This document shows, one piece after another, positions 1-8,374 of a DNA stretch of 57,942 bases; position 1 is the stretch's first letter, and every line of letters begins with the position of its first letter. The notes under the pieces are model-generated. The model saw only the letters and a program-made list of their open reading frames with translations. It did not search any database and was not told where the DNA came from. This stretch comes from Caulobacteraceae bacterium UBA5005. Its GTDB lineage: Bacteria > Pseudomonadota > Alphaproteobacteria > Caulobacterales > Caulobacteraceae. Location: NCBI GenBank assembly GCA_002398405.1, contig DGYN01000107.1, positions 1-57,942 of the forward strand, written 5' to 3'. A program made the translations under genes and the position numbers.

Positions 1-90
1 TGACTCACATGCGTTAGCCCTGCCCTGCGGTGGAGGATTAAGAGCCGCCCGCCCGTTGACCTTCACCCTGACTCCGGCGACATCGCCCCC

Positions 91-1362
91 ATGAACATCC
101 TCCTCGTCGGATCAGGCGGGCGCGAGCATGCCCTGGCCTGGAAGATCGCGGCCTCGCCGCTGGTCAAGCGCCTGGTCTGTGCGCCTGGCAACCCCGGGAT
201 GGCCAAGCTGGGCGAATGCCGGCCGGTGAAGGTCACGGACGTTCCGGCGCTGGTGGCTCTGGCCAAGGAGATCGCGGCGGACCTGGTGGTGGTCGGGCCG
301 GAGTCGGCGCTTGAGGCCGGTCTCGCGGATGCACTGAAGGACGCCGGCATTCCCTGTTTCGGTCATAGCCAGTCGGCGGCGAGGATCGAGACGTCCAAGG
401 CCTTCCTGAAGGACTTCGCCGTCCGTCATGCCCTGCCGACCGCCCGCCACGGGACCTTTGACGACGCGGCCGCCGCAAAGGCGTTTCTCGATCAGTTCAC
501 GGCCCCCTTCGTGATCAAGGCCGACGGTCTGGCCGCCGGCAAGGGCGTGGTCATCGCCGAGACGAGGGCCGATGCCGCCGCGGCCATCGACGACATGCTG
601 GGCGGCCGGTTCGGCGCGGCAGGCGCGCGGGTGGTCATTGAGGAATTCATGACCGGAGAGGAGGCGTCTCTCTTCGCCCTGACCGACGGTAAGACGGCCG
701 TGACCTTCGGCATCGCCCAGGACCATAAGCGCGCCTACGACGGAGACCTGGGCCCCAACACCGGCGGCATGGGGACCTACAGTCCGGCGCCGGTCGTCAC
801 CCCGCAGGTGACCCGCAAGGCCGAGGACTGGATGATCGCCCAGACAGTCAAGGGAATGGCTGAGGAAGGGTCGCCCCTCTGCGGCGTCCTTTACGCGGGC
901 CTGATGATCGAGGACGGCTCGCCTCGGCTGGTGGAATACAACGCCCGTTTTGGCGATCCCGAGTGCCAGGTGCTGATGCTGCGGCTGGCGAGTGACATCG
1001 TCCCTTATCTGCTGGCCTGCGCCGCAGGGACGCTGGAGAGCCTGCCGCCGCCGGAATGGCGTGGCGAGGCGGCGATCTGCGTGGTGCTGGCGGCGGACGG
1101 CTATCCGGAAAGCCCGCTGGGCGGCTCCATCATCAAGGGCGCTGAAGCCGATTTTGGCGAAGATGTCGTCGTCTTCCACGCGGGCACCGCGCGCGATCCC
1201 GACGGGACGCTGCGCGCCAACGGCGGCCGGGTGCTGAACGTCTGCGCGCTCGGCGCGACGCTAAGCGAAGCCCGCGACCGGGCCTATGCCGCGGCCGGCG
1301 CCATCGACTGGCCGGGGGGTTTTTACCGGCGCGATATTGGCTGGCGCGCCCTGACCCGCTAA
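91..1362 (+). CDS. purD: Phosphoribosylamine--glycine ligase (GARS)
   Basis: This cytosolic enzyme ligates glycine to 5-phosphoribosylamine with ATP, the second step of de novo purine synthesis. The 423-residue product has the family's normal length. It begins MNILLVGSGGREHALAWK, the classic GARS N-terminus. The ATP-grasp core is visible around residues 100-300, including IKADGLAAGKGVV and the diagnostic GPNTGGMGTYSPAPVV, followed by YNARFGDPECQ. The ATG at 91 is the only start that keeps the N-terminal Rossmann glycine loop complete. It stands alone on the plus strand, with a phosphotransferase gene starting 40 bases downstream. Confidence 0.97.
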   Translation: MNILLVGSGGREHALAWKIAASPLVKRLVCAPGNPGMAKLGECRPVKVTDVPALVALAKEIAADLVVVGPESALEAGLADALKDAGIPCFGHSQSAARIETSKAFLKDFAVRHALPTARHGTFDDAAAAKAFLDQFTAPFVIKADGLAAGKGVVIAETRADAAAAIDDMLGGRFGAAGARVVIEEFMTGEEASLFALTDGKTAVTFGIAQDHKRAYDGDLGPNTGGMGTYSPAPVVTPQVTRKAEDWMIAQTVKGMAEEGSPLCGVLYAGLMIEDGSPRLVEYNARFGDPECQVLMLRLASDIVPYLLACAAGTLESLPPPEWRGEAAICVVLAADGYPESPLGGSIIKGAEADFGEDVVVFHAGTARDPDGTLRANGGRVLNVCALGATLSEARDRAYAAAGAIDWPGGFYRRDIGWRALTR

Positions 1363-1368
1363 AGGCGT

Positions 1369-1384
1369 TCAAACGAGTGTTTGA
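1369..1384. promoter_or_regulatory. PsrA-like inverted repeat upstream of the phosphotransferase
   Basis: The 6-bp arms TCAAAC and GTTTGA are perfect inverted repeats around a 4-nt centre (GAGT), 18 bases before the ATG at 1403. The core CAAAC-N4-GTTTG fits the published form of PsrA-type TetR operators (G/C-AAAC-N2-4-GTTT-G/C), which control fatty-acid oxidation genes. A TTGACC that could serve as a -35 element overlaps the right arm (1381-1386). Regulation by a TetR/PsrA homologue is inferred. Confidence 0.5.
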
Positions 1385-1402
1385 CCGGAGTCGCTTAAGT
1401 TC

Positions 1403-2476
1403 ATGTCCGAAGCCCTGAGCGCTGAGCAGGAACGCGAAAAGCTCAATACGGGCACCAAGGAGGTGGCCGAATCGCATCGCTTCAACGAGGCGAATCTCGC
1501 CCGTTGGATGCAGGCCAATGTCGAGGGCTATGGCGGTCCCCTGGAGGTCCGCCAGTTCAAGGGCGGCCAGTCGAACCCGACCTATCAGCTGATCACGCCC
1601 AACCAGAAATACGTCCTGCGCCGCAAGCCGCCGGGCAAGCTCCTGCCGTCGGCCCACGCGGTCGACCGCGAGTTCAAACTGATATCCGCCCTGCACCCCA
1701 CCGGTTTCCCGGTGGCGCGGCCCTACGGGCTCTGTGAGGACGAGGGCGTCATCGGCACCATGTTCTACGTCATGGAGATGGTGGAGGGGCGCATCCTCTG
1801 GGACCAGACCCTGCCGCAGTACGCGCCGGCCGACCGCCGTCCGATCCACATGGCGCAGCTCAAGACCCTGGCCGACCTGCACAACACCGACTACGTGGCC
1901 GTCGGCCTTGCCGACTACGGCAAGCCCGGCAACTATTTCGCCCGCCAGATCAGCCGCTGGACCAAGCAGTACCAGGCCTCTGAGACCCAGAAGATCACCG
2001 AGATCGACCGGCTGATCGAGTGGCTGCCCGCGACCATGCCGGCCGATGACCAGACCTCCATCGTCCATGGCGACTACCGCCTCGACAACATGGTCCTGCA
2101 CGCCACGGAGCCTCGCGTCGCCGCCGTGCTGGACTGGGAGCTTTCGACGCTCGGCAATCCCCTGGCCGACTTCACCTATTTCCTGATGAACTGGATCAAC
2201 GGGGCGCTCGCCACCGTCGAGGACAAGCAGGCTCAGGGCATCCCGACCATCGAGGAAATGGTCTCCGAATACTGCCGCCTGACCGGCCGCGACGGCCTGC
2301 CGAGCCTCGACTGGTACTTCGCCTACAACCTGTTCCGTTCGGCGGGGATCATTCAGGGGATCATCGGCCGGGTGCGCGATGGCACCGCAAACCATCCCCA
2401 GGCCGCCGCCATGGCTGAACGAGTTCCGGCGCTGGGCAAGGTCGCCTGGGACTTCGCGGTCAAGGCCGGAGCTTAA
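1403..2476 (+). CDS. Phosphotransferase family protein (APH fold, ACAD10/11-like)
   Basis: This 357-residue aminoglycoside-phosphotransferase-fold kinase belongs to the branch fused to acyl-CoA dehydrogenase in eukaryotic ACAD10/ACAD11. That branch is associated with hydroxyacyl-CoA catabolism. Visible features are the N-lobe (FKGGQSNPTYQL, VLRRKPPGKLLPSAHAVDRE, about residues 53-90), the catalytic loop IVHGDYRLDNMV and the metal-binding AVLDWELSTLGNPLADF. These motifs suggest an active kinase. The true substrate is not evident from the sequence. The 3' end overlaps the oppositely oriented lpxK by 17 bases, so the two transcripts converge. A PsrA-like dyad lies just upstream, which suits a role in lipid catabolism. 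Confidence 0.88.
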   Translation: MSEALSAEQEREKLNTGTKEVAESHRFNEANLARWMQANVEGYGGPLEVRQFKGGQSNPTYQLITPNQKYVLRRKPPGKLLPSAHAVDREFKLISALHPTGFPVARPYGLCEDEGVIGTMFYVMEMVEGRILWDQTLPQYAPADRRPIHMAQLKTLADLHNTDYVAVGLADYGKPGNYFARQISRWTKQYQASETQKITEIDRLIEWLPATMPADDQTSIVHGDYRLDNMVLHATEPRVAAVLDWELSTLGNPLADFTYFLMNWINGALATVEDKQAQGIPTIEEMVSEYCRLTGRDGLPSLDWYFAYNLFRSAGIIQGIIGRVRDGTANHPQAAAMAERVPALGKVAWDFAVKAGA

Positions 2477-3473
2477 GGCCCGCCAGGAGGGCGTCTATCC
2501 GCTCCTCGTCCTCAAACCTCGCGCGGACCGGCCAAGGTTTGACCCGCTCGCGCCATTCCGGGTTCAGGCGCGCCCAGTCCTTCTCGGTTGTCACCAGGGT
2601 TGCGCTCGCCAGGCGCGCCCGGATCTGCAGCTGTTGCAGGGTCTTTTCCGTATAGGCGCCGTGGTCGGGGAAGGGGACGAACTCCACCACTTCGGCGCCT
2701 GCGGCCTTCAGCGCCCGCTCGACCTTCCAGGGCTTGCCGACGCCGGCGAAGGCGACCAGCGGGCCAGGCGGCGGCGGGGCGGCGGGCTCCAACCTGGCGA
2801 TCAGCACCGGCTTGGCGACAAACAGGGCCAGGAGCTTGGGGTCGGCCTCGCGCACCTCGTGGGGAAGCAGCAGCACGACCGCGTCGGCGCGGGCCAGGCC
2901 CTTGGCCAGGGGCTCGCGCATCGGGCCCGCCGGTATCACCCAGCCGTCGCCGAACGGCCATTCGCCGTCCCGCGTCTCCCCATCGACGACGATCAGGGAA
3001 AGCGCCTTTTTCAGGGATGGATTCTGGTGGCCGTCATCCATGACGATGACCTGAGCCCCCGCCGCTATGGCCGCCGCCGCCCCCGACGGCCGGTCGGGCG
3101 AGATAAAAACGGGGAAGTCCCGCGCCAGCATCAGCGGCTCGTCGCCCACCTCGGCCGCGGTGTGAAGGTGAGGGTCGACCTTGACGGGCCCCTTGAGCTT
3201 GCCGCCGTGGCCCCGCGACAGCACATGGGCGTCAATGCCGTCCCGGCGCAGGCGGAGGGTCAGTTCCCGCGCCACCGGCGTCTTGCCCGCCCCACCGACT
3301 GTGAGGTTGCCGACGCAGATCACCGGCGCGCCGGGATCGACAGGGACGCCCTTGGCGATGCGGCGGGCGGTGGCCAGGGCCCAGATCCAGGAAAACGGCG
3401 TTAGGGCGAACTGGAAGACCGGCAGGTGCGCGCCGGGCCTGGCATACCACCAGCGGGGGGTCGGAAGCTTCAC
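2460..3473 (-). CDS. lpxK: Tetraacyldisaccharide 4'-kinase
   Basis: This enzyme phosphorylates the 4' position of the tetraacyldisaccharide 1-phosphate precursor to make lipid IVA, at the inner face of the cytoplasmic membrane. The 337-residue protein is full length. It has an N-terminal hydrophobic membrane-associating segment (about residues 15-40), a Walker-A-like loop GNLTVGGAGKTP (about 57-68), the LSRGHGG motif and VIVMDDGHQNPSL, all typical of LpxK. Its start overlaps the end of waaA by 4 bases (ATGA), so the two are translationally coupled in a lipid A/core operon. Lipid A in Caulobacter crescentus is known to differ from the enterobacterial structure, so the exact product here may vary. 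Confidence 0.95.
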   Translation of the reverse strand: MKLPTPRWWYARPGAHLPVFQFALTPFSWIWALATARRIAKGVPVDPGAPVICVGNLTVGGAGKTPVARELTLRLRRDGIDAHVLSRGHGGKLKGPVKVDPHLHTAAEVGDEPLMLARDFPVFISPDRPSGAAAAIAAGAQVIVMDDGHQNPSLKKALSLIVVDGETRDGEWPFGDGWVIPAGPMREPLAKGLARADAVVLLLPHEVREADPKLLALFVAKPVLIARLEPAAPPPPGPLVAFAGVGKPWKVERALKAAGAEVVEFVPFPDHGAYTEKTLQQLQIRARLASATLVTTEKDWARLNPEWRERVKPWPVRARFEDEERIDALLAGLKLRP

Positions 3474-4720
3474 GGCAGCAGCTCGCGAATCAGGGCCCAG
3501 CCCGCCTCGAAGGCGGCGGCGTGGCTTTGGGCATAGGTCTCGGCGGCGGCGGCCATGGCCTTGGCCGTGGCGGGGTCCGCCAGCAGGGCGGCTATGGCGG
3601 AGGAAAGGGCGTCCGGTTCGGCGATCAGGGTCGCATCCACCTGCTCAAGGTCGCGGTAGACATCGTTGAAGTTGAAGGCGCTGGACCCGCTGATCACCGC
3701 CTTGCCGAGCCTGGCGGGCTCCAGCGGATTATGGCCGCCGATGCCGGGCGAAAACGCCCCGCCCATGACCACCACATCGGCCAGCCGGTAGAACAGGCCA
3801 AGCTCGCCAAGCGTGTCGGCGACGTAGATGTCGGCGCTGTTGGAAAGCTGCTCGCCCGCAGCGCGGCGGCCCACCGTGCGGCCCCTGGCGGCCAGGGCCT
3901 CTGCGATATCACGGCCCCGGCTGGGATGGCGGGGGGCGATGACCAGCATGGGTCCCTTGGGGCAGGCGTCGGCGATCAGCATCTCATCGCCCGGATGGGT
4001 GCTGGCCGCCAGAACGAGCTTGCGCCCCGCCGCGATCATCCGCAGCCGGCCAAGTTCAGCCGGATCGGCGGGCAGGGGGGCGGCGGCGTATTTGAGATTG
4101 AGCTCGGGCCCCGGGGCCGCGCCGAGGTCGCGCAGGCGCTGGGCCGAGGCGTCGTCCTGCGGCAGGATGAGATCGAAACTGCCCAGGAGGACCTGCGCGA
4201 TGGCCCGCCGCTTGGCCCAGGCCTTGGCGGTGTGGCCGGTAATGCGCGCCGACACGAGGGCCATGCGGCATCCCTTTCCGCGGGCGGCGAGGAGAAGGTT
4301 GGGCCAAAGCTCGCTCTCGGCGAAGATGCCCAGGCTCGGCCGCCAGTGGTCGAAGAACCGCGCCACCGCCTTTGGGCCGTCAATGGGGACGAACTGGTGG
4401 ATAACCCCTTGTGGCAGGCGCTTTTTTAGCAGGGCGGCCGAGGTGATCGTGCCCGAGGTCACCAGAAGCGCGATGTCGGGCCTCTCCTGGCGGATCCGCT
4501 CGACCAGGGGCAGGAGGGAGGCGCTTTCGCCGACGCTGACCCCGTGCAGCCAGACGAGTGGGCCCTCCGGCCGCGGCGCTGAAGCGCGTCCCAGGCGCTC
4601 GCCGATCCGCGCGGGGTCCTCCTTGCCGCGTCTGGCTCGGCGCTTGAGGAGGGTGGGCGCCACGCCTTCGAACAGGCCCATGGCGGCGCCGTAGATCGAA
4701 AGAGCCAGCGGCCGGCTCAT
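3470..4720 (-). CDS. waaA: 3-deoxy-D-manno-octulosonic acid (Kdo) transferase
   Basis: This is a GT30 glycosyltransferase that transfers Kdo from CMP-Kdo to lipid IVA on the inner membrane. The 416-residue protein has an N-terminal hydrophobic anchor (LSIYGAAMGLFEGVAPTLL). It has the N-domain signature LVWLHGVSVGESASLLPLV (about residues 54-72, with the conserved catalytic-type Glu in SVGE). The C-domain motifs VVMGGAFSPGIGGHNPLEPA and HPSRGRDIAEAL are present. It overlaps the upstream DUF374 gene and the downstream lpxK by 4 bases each. Whether it adds one or two Kdo residues cannot be read from the sequence. Confidence 0.95.
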   Translation of the reverse strand: MSRPLALSIYGAAMGLFEGVAPTLLKRRARRGKEDPARIGERLGRASAPRPEGPLVWLHGVSVGESASLLPLVERIRQERPDIALLVTSGTITSAALLKKRLPQGVIHQFVPIDGPKAVARFFDHWRPSLGIFAESELWPNLLLAARGKGCRMALVSARITGHTAKAWAKRRAIAQVLLGSFDLILPQDDASAQRLRDLGAAPGPELNLKYAAAPLPADPAELGRLRMIAAGRKLVLAASTHPGDEMLIADACPKGPMLVIAPRHPSRGRDIAEALAARGRTVGRRAAGEQLSNSADIYVADTLGELGLFYRLADVVVMGGAFSPGIGGHNPLEPARLGKAVISGSSAFNFNDVYRDLEQVDATLIAEPDALSSAIAALLADPATAKAMAAAAETYAQSHAAAFEAGWALIRELLP

Positions 4721-5403
4721 GCCACCAGGGCCTCGGCGCGGGCGGTCATGGCGTTCAGCTTGTCGGTCCAGTCCTTGGTGAGGACGGCGATGTCATCCCC
4801 CCGGCTCGCATAAAGCACCGGATGATAGACTATGGCGGCCTTGCCGAAAGGCAGGGGGAAGACGGTGCGGTCCCAAGACCGGATGCGGAAGCAGGGCTTA
4901 CAGGCCATGCCGGCCATCAGCACGGGAGCGCCAGATAGCCTCGCCGCCGTGGCCGGGCCCTCGCCCATGATCCGGGGCGGCCCTTTTGGCCCGTCCGGCG
5001 TGATCGCCGCCGCGCCGCCGTCTCTCACCCATTTGACGAGGTCGCGCAGCGCCGCCGCGCCACCCTTGTCGCCGACCGAGTTTTCCCGCCGGCGCGAGCC
5101 GCGGATGGCTTCATAGCCGAAGTCATCCATCACCTGGGTAATGAACTCCCCGTCCGTGGAGCGGGAAATCAGGACCCGCATGGCTTGGGCCTCCTCGCGC
5201 GGACGCCAGGTCTTGGCGGCCATGGGGATGTCCTGGTGCCAGAGCAGCAGAAGGGCGCCGTTGGACCTGTCCGCCCAAACTGAACGGGCGTGGTCCAGCC
5301 CCTCGATGGTCCAGCGCTGGGTGAGATAGACGATGCGCAGATAGAGGGAGAACAGGGCCGATCCCAGGCGGACCATCCGCGGATGACGGGCGAATTTCTT
5401 CAT
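4717..5403 (-). CDS. Lysophospholipid acyltransferase family protein (DUF374)
   Basis: This 228-residue DUF374/LPLAT-type membrane-associated acyltransferase has an N-terminal hydrophobic stretch (about 12-30) and the block GALLLLWHQDIPMA, where WHxD-type residues occupy the usual acyltransferase catalytic position. It also has the conserved AIRGSRRRENSVGDKGGAAAL and ITPDGPKGPPR. DUF374 proteins sit in alphaproteobacterial lipid A operons and are thought to act on lipid A or a related lipid acceptor. That role is inferred from its place between waaA and the MsbA-like transporter, with 4-base overlaps on both sides. A separate LpxL/LpxM is not seen in the window. Confidence 0.85.
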   Translation of the reverse strand: MKKFARHPRMVRLGSALFSLYLRIVYLTQRWTIEGLDHARSVWADRSNGALLLLWHQDIPMAAKTWRPREEAQAMRVLISRSTDGEFITQVMDDFGYEAIRGSRRRENSVGDKGGAAALRDLVKWVRDGGAAAITPDGPKGPPRIMGEGPATAARLSGAPVLMAGMACKPCFRIRSWDRTVFPLPFGKAAIVYHPVLYASRGDDIAVLTKDWTDKLNAMTARAEALVA

Positions 5404-7178
5404 CCAGCCGTCCCGGGCGCGAGGTCGAGGTTCTGGGCGGCGGCAAGGCGGGCGTAGAGGCCCTTCTTGCGGATCAGGGCGGCGTGGGTTCCGGTCTCGA
5501 CGATACGGCCCTGGTCGATGACGAAAATCTGGTCGGCATGGCGCACGGTGGAGAGGCGGTGGGCGATCATGATGGTGGTGCGGCCGGCCATCAGCCGCTC
5601 CAGTGCGACCTGGACCTGGGCCTCGCTTTCGGTGTCCAGCGCGCTGGTCGCCTCATCCAGCAGGAGGATGGGAGCGTTCTTGAGAAAGGCGCGGGCGATG
5701 GCGATACGCTGTCTCTGGCCACCGGAAAGCCGTGTTCCGGCCTCTCCGACCGGCGCCTTATAGCCGTCCGGGAAGGCGGTGATGAACTCATGCGCCGCCG
5801 CCGCCTTGGCCGCCGCCTCGATCTCGTCGTCGGTGGCGTTGGGTTTGGCGTAGGCGATATTGGCCCGGACGGTATCGTCGAACAGGAAGGGCTCCTGAGT
5901 CACCAGGGCGATACGCTCGCGCAAGGAACGGAGGGTCACGTTCCGCACGTCCTGGCCGTCGATGGTCACCGCGCCTGAGGTGACGTCATAGAAGCGTGGG
6001 ATGAGGTTCAGGATTGAACTCTTGCCACCGCCGGAGGGGCCCACCAGAGCGATGGTCTTGCCCTGCTGGGCTTCGAGGCTGACGCCGGAAAGGGCCGGCG
6101 CGCCGGGACCGTAGGCCAGGGTGACATCTTCAAGCCGGATGGCGCCGGGGCCGGGATTGATTGGCTTGGCGCCTTCTTCGTCCTGAATGGCCGGTTCAAT
6201 ATCGAGAGTGGCGAACAGGCGTGTCGCGGCGGCAGTCCCTTCAGAAAGGGTGGTCTGCATGCCGCCGAGCTGGCGCAGGGCCTGCGATGCCGTGATCAGG
6301 GCGAAGAGAAAGCTGGTGAAGCTGCCCGCATCCATGCGGTCCTGCAGGGCCAGCCAGCCAGCATAGGCGAGAATGCCCGCGATCACGAAGGTCATCATGA
6401 CCTCGGTCAAGGGGCCAGCCAGGGCCTTGGCGTTGGAGCCCTTGATCAGGAAGTGCTGGCGGCGGCGGACGACGTCGCCGACGCGGGCCCGCTCATAGTC
6501 CTCGCGGCCTTCCATCTTGACGATCTTCACCCCGTTTACGCCCTCCAGGATCACGCTGGAGAGGGCTGACGTCTCGCCCATGACACTCTGGGTCGCGCGG
6601 CGGGTGCGCCTGGAATACTTGCGGATGATCGTGAAGGCGAAGGGGGCGCCGACCAGGGCCAGGAGGGTCAGGCCGATGTCGACCCTGGCCATGGCCACGA
6701 ACATGCCGATCAGGACCAGGAGCTGCTGGATATAGTTGACCGCCACGTGGGTGGAGGCGTCGCGCACCAGGCTGGCGTCGAACAGCATGGACGAGACGTG
6801 TTGCCCCGAGTGGGCGGCCTGCAGTCGGCCAAGGTCGGCCTTAACCAGGCGGCTGAAGAGATCGAGCTGCACCTCGCCCACCACAGTGTGACCAATCCGG
6901 TTTATGAGCCGCAGTTGAATGGCCAGCAACACGGCGCGGCCAACGCCGATCCCGGCGATGAGCAAAGGGAAATACCAGATCGCCTTGGGGCTCTTGGCGA
7001 CGATCAAGCCGTCGATGGCCGGATCCAGGGTCAGCGTGAACCAGGTGTTCAATCCCGCCACCCCCGCGGCCAGGACGAAGCACAGCAGAAGGCCCGGCCA
7101 ATGGGGCGCGAGGTAGGTCTTCGCCAGGCGGCCGATCACGGCGCGCGACGCCTTCTCACTGGGCCCCGACACAGTCAT
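5400..7178 (-). CDS. msbA: MsbA-type lipid A/lipid flippase ABC transporter
   Basis: This 592-residue half-transporter has an N-terminal six-helix ABC exporter domain (about residues 20-310) fused to a nucleotide-binding domain (about 345-580). Visible motifs are Walker A GPSGGGKSSI, Q-loop LVTQEPFLFDD, signature LSGGQRQRIAIARAF, Walker B ILLLDEATSALD and the H-loop IAHRLSTV. As the first gene of the msbA-DUF374-waaA-lpxK run, the natural inference is that it flips core-lipid A to the periplasmic leaflet. MsbA-like family members can carry other lipids or peptides. The next upstream gene is 175 bases away across a repeat-filled gap, so a separate promoter is possible. Confidence 0.88.
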   Translation of the reverse strand: MTVSGPSEKASRAVIGRLAKTYLAPHWPGLLLCFVLAAGVAGLNTWFTLTLDPAIDGLIVAKSPKAIWYFPLLIAGIGVGRAVLLAIQLRLINRIGHTVVGEVQLDLFSRLVKADLGRLQAAHSGQHVSSMLFDASLVRDASTHVAVNYIQQLLVLIGMFVAMARVDIGLTLLALVGAPFAFTIIRKYSRRTRRATQSVMGETSALSSVILEGVNGVKIVKMEGREDYERARVGDVVRRRQHFLIKGSNAKALAGPLTEVMMTFVIAGILAYAGWLALQDRMDAGSFTSFLFALITASQALRQLGGMQTTLSEGTAAATRLFATLDIEPAIQDEEGAKPINPGPGAIRLEDVTLAYGPGAPALSGVSLEAQQGKTIALVGPSGGGKSSILNLIPRFYDVTSGAVTIDGQDVRNVTLRSLRERIALVTQEPFLFDDTVRANIAYAKPNATDDEIEAAAKAAAAHEFITAFPDGYKAPVGEAGTRLSGGQRQRIAIARAFLKNAPILLLDEATSALDTESEAQVQVALERLMAGRTTIMIAHRLSTVRHADQIFVIDQGRIVETGTHAALIRKKGLYARLAAAQNLDLAPGTAG

Positions 7179-7218
7179 GCCCTGGGGTCGGCTTTCAGCG
7201 GGGCGAAGTCAAGCACAG

Positions 7219-7351
7219 CTCCTCCCTCGCGGAGCGGGGGAGGGGGACCGCGATAGCGGCGGAGGGGGCGCTGGTCTGGGCGCCGGCGTGTCGGCAGCGG
7301 CCCTTCCACCATCTTCGATGGTCCCCCTTCCCCGTGGACGGGGAAGGGGAA
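7219..7351. repeat. Two inverted copies of a GC-rich intergenic repeat
   Basis: Two copies of one element face each other in the gap between msbA and the DUF4170 gene. Copy A is 7219-7270, with an imperfect CTCCCTCGC/GCGGGGGAG-type stem followed by GGGGACCGCGATAGCGGCGG. Copy B is 7301-7351 on the other strand, with the arms CCCCTTCCCCGT and ACGGGGAAGGGG followed by GGACCATCGAAGATGGTGG. A third partial copy lies at the window end (57911-57942). Each has a stem-loop followed by a second small hairpin built on GGGGGACCrycg. It looks like a dispersed REP/MITE-like family rather than a gene terminator. Confidence 0.75.
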
Positions 7352-7353
7352 TT

Positions 7354-7590
7354 TCAATGGTGGTGGTCGTCGGTTTCCGGGTCGAGAAGCCGGTGCGCAT
7401 GGATGATGAAATAGCGCATGTGGGCGTTGTCGACGGTGGACTGGGCCTTGGCCTTCCAGGCCTTGTGCGCCTCTTCGTAATTTGGATAGGCGCCGACCAG
7501 GTCGACCTTCTCAAGGTCGCGGAACTCGATGCTGGCGACGTCCTTGAGTTCGCCGCCGATAACGAGATGCAAGAGTTGCGAGTGGGGCAT
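7354..7590 (-). CDS. DUF4170 family small protein
   Basis: This small cytosolic protein of 78 residues belongs to the alphaproteobacterial DUF4170 family. Visible family features are LLHLVIGGELKDVASIEFRD, VGAYPNYEEAHKAWKAKAQ and RYFIIHAHRLLDPE, followed by a His/Asp-rich tail (DDHHH). I chose the ATG at 7590, which starts 4 bases after the end of the upstream cysQ-like gene. A start further upstream would lie inside that gene and adds residues that do not look conserved. Function is unknown. Its position in a tight operon with cysQ-like and pmbA, and near the lipid A genes, is the only functional hint. Confidence 0.78.
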   Translation of the reverse strand: MPHSQLLHLVIGGELKDVASIEFRDLEKVDLVGAYPNYEEAHKAWKAKAQSTVDNAHMRYFIIHAHRLLDPETDDHHH

Positions 7591-7594
7591 GGTT

Positions 7595-8374
7595 CTAGCG
7601 CTCTGTGTGTCTGACTCGGGCGAGGAGCAAAGGATGGAGGGCGGGGCCTGCGCAGACAAGGGAGGGCTTCACCGGATCAGGCGTATTGTACTGGAAAATT
7701 CGGCCGGCGTGGTCAGTGCACAAGCCGCCTGCCTCCTGAAGGATCAAATCGCCCGCCGCCAGGTCCCAGTCGTGCTTGGGGGAGGGCGCGAAACAGGCGT
7801 CGAACTCGCCCGAGGCCACCAGGCACATGCGGTAGGCGATAGAGTTGCGCTGCGAGATGTTCATCTTCGGCCAGGGGGTCGGCCATTCCGGATGGGCGAT
7901 AAGATTGGGGTCGGCCAGGATGTTGCAGCCTTCCTCGGCCGGGCAGCCGGTGACCTGGATTCTCCGCCCGTCCATCATCGCGCCCTCGCCCACGGCCGCC
8001 TCGAAGAACTGATCCATGGACGGGGCGAAGACCACGCCGCTGATCGGACGGCCGTTTTCGACGATAGCGACGCTCACCGCCCAATAGTCCCGGCTGCTCA
8101 TATAGGACGAGGTCCCGTCGATCGGATCGACGACGAAGACGCGCCCGGTGGTCAGGCGGGACGGATCATCCGGGTCCTCCTCCGACTGCCAGCCGTAGTC
8201 GGGCCGCGCGCCCAAAAGCCGCTCGCGCAATAGCTCATTGACCGCGGTGTCCCCATTGGTCACCGGCGAGCCGCCAGGCTTGTTGCGGACTTTCAGGCCC
8301 TTGCGCCGGATGGCGACGGCCAGTTTGCCGGCTTCGACGACCACATCGGTCAGGAGGGCGATGTCGCGGTTCAT
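7595..8374 (-). CDS. cysQ: 3'(2'),5'-bisphosphate nucleotidase / inositol monophosphatase family
   Basis: This 259-residue Mg2+-dependent, Li+-sensitive phosphatase of the FIG superfamily most likely recycles 3'-phosphoadenosine 5'-phosphate (PAP) from sulfate assimilation and sulfotransfer. Visible motifs are the metal-binding YGWQSEEDPDD (about residues 60-70), VFVVDPIDGTSSYM (metal site DPIDGT) and the C-terminal HDWDLAAGDLILQEAGG (second metal-site Asp). CysQ and inositol monophosphatase are hard to separate by eye. The size and the N-terminus fit CysQ best. It overlaps pmbA by 4 bases (ATGA). A sulfotransferase-like gene elsewhere in the window (37954) would generate PAP if it is a PAPS-dependent enzyme. 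Confidence 0.82.
   Translation of the reverse strand: MNRDIALLTDVVVEAGKLAVAIRRKGLKVRNKPGGSPVTNGDTAVNELLRERLLGARPDYGWQSEEDPDDPSRLTTGRVFVVDPIDGTSSYMSSRDYWAVSVAIVENGRPISGVVFAPSMDQFFEAAVGEGAMMDGRRIQVTGCPAEEGCNILADPNLIAHPEWPTPWPKMNISQRNSIAYRMCLVASGEFDACFAPSPKHDWDLAAGDLILQEAGGLCTDHAGRIFQYNTPDPVKPSLVCAGPALHPLLLARVRHTER

Noticed and set aside
112..1179. Minus-strand 355-codon frame opposite purD
   Set aside because: Shadow of purD, without any recognisable domain.
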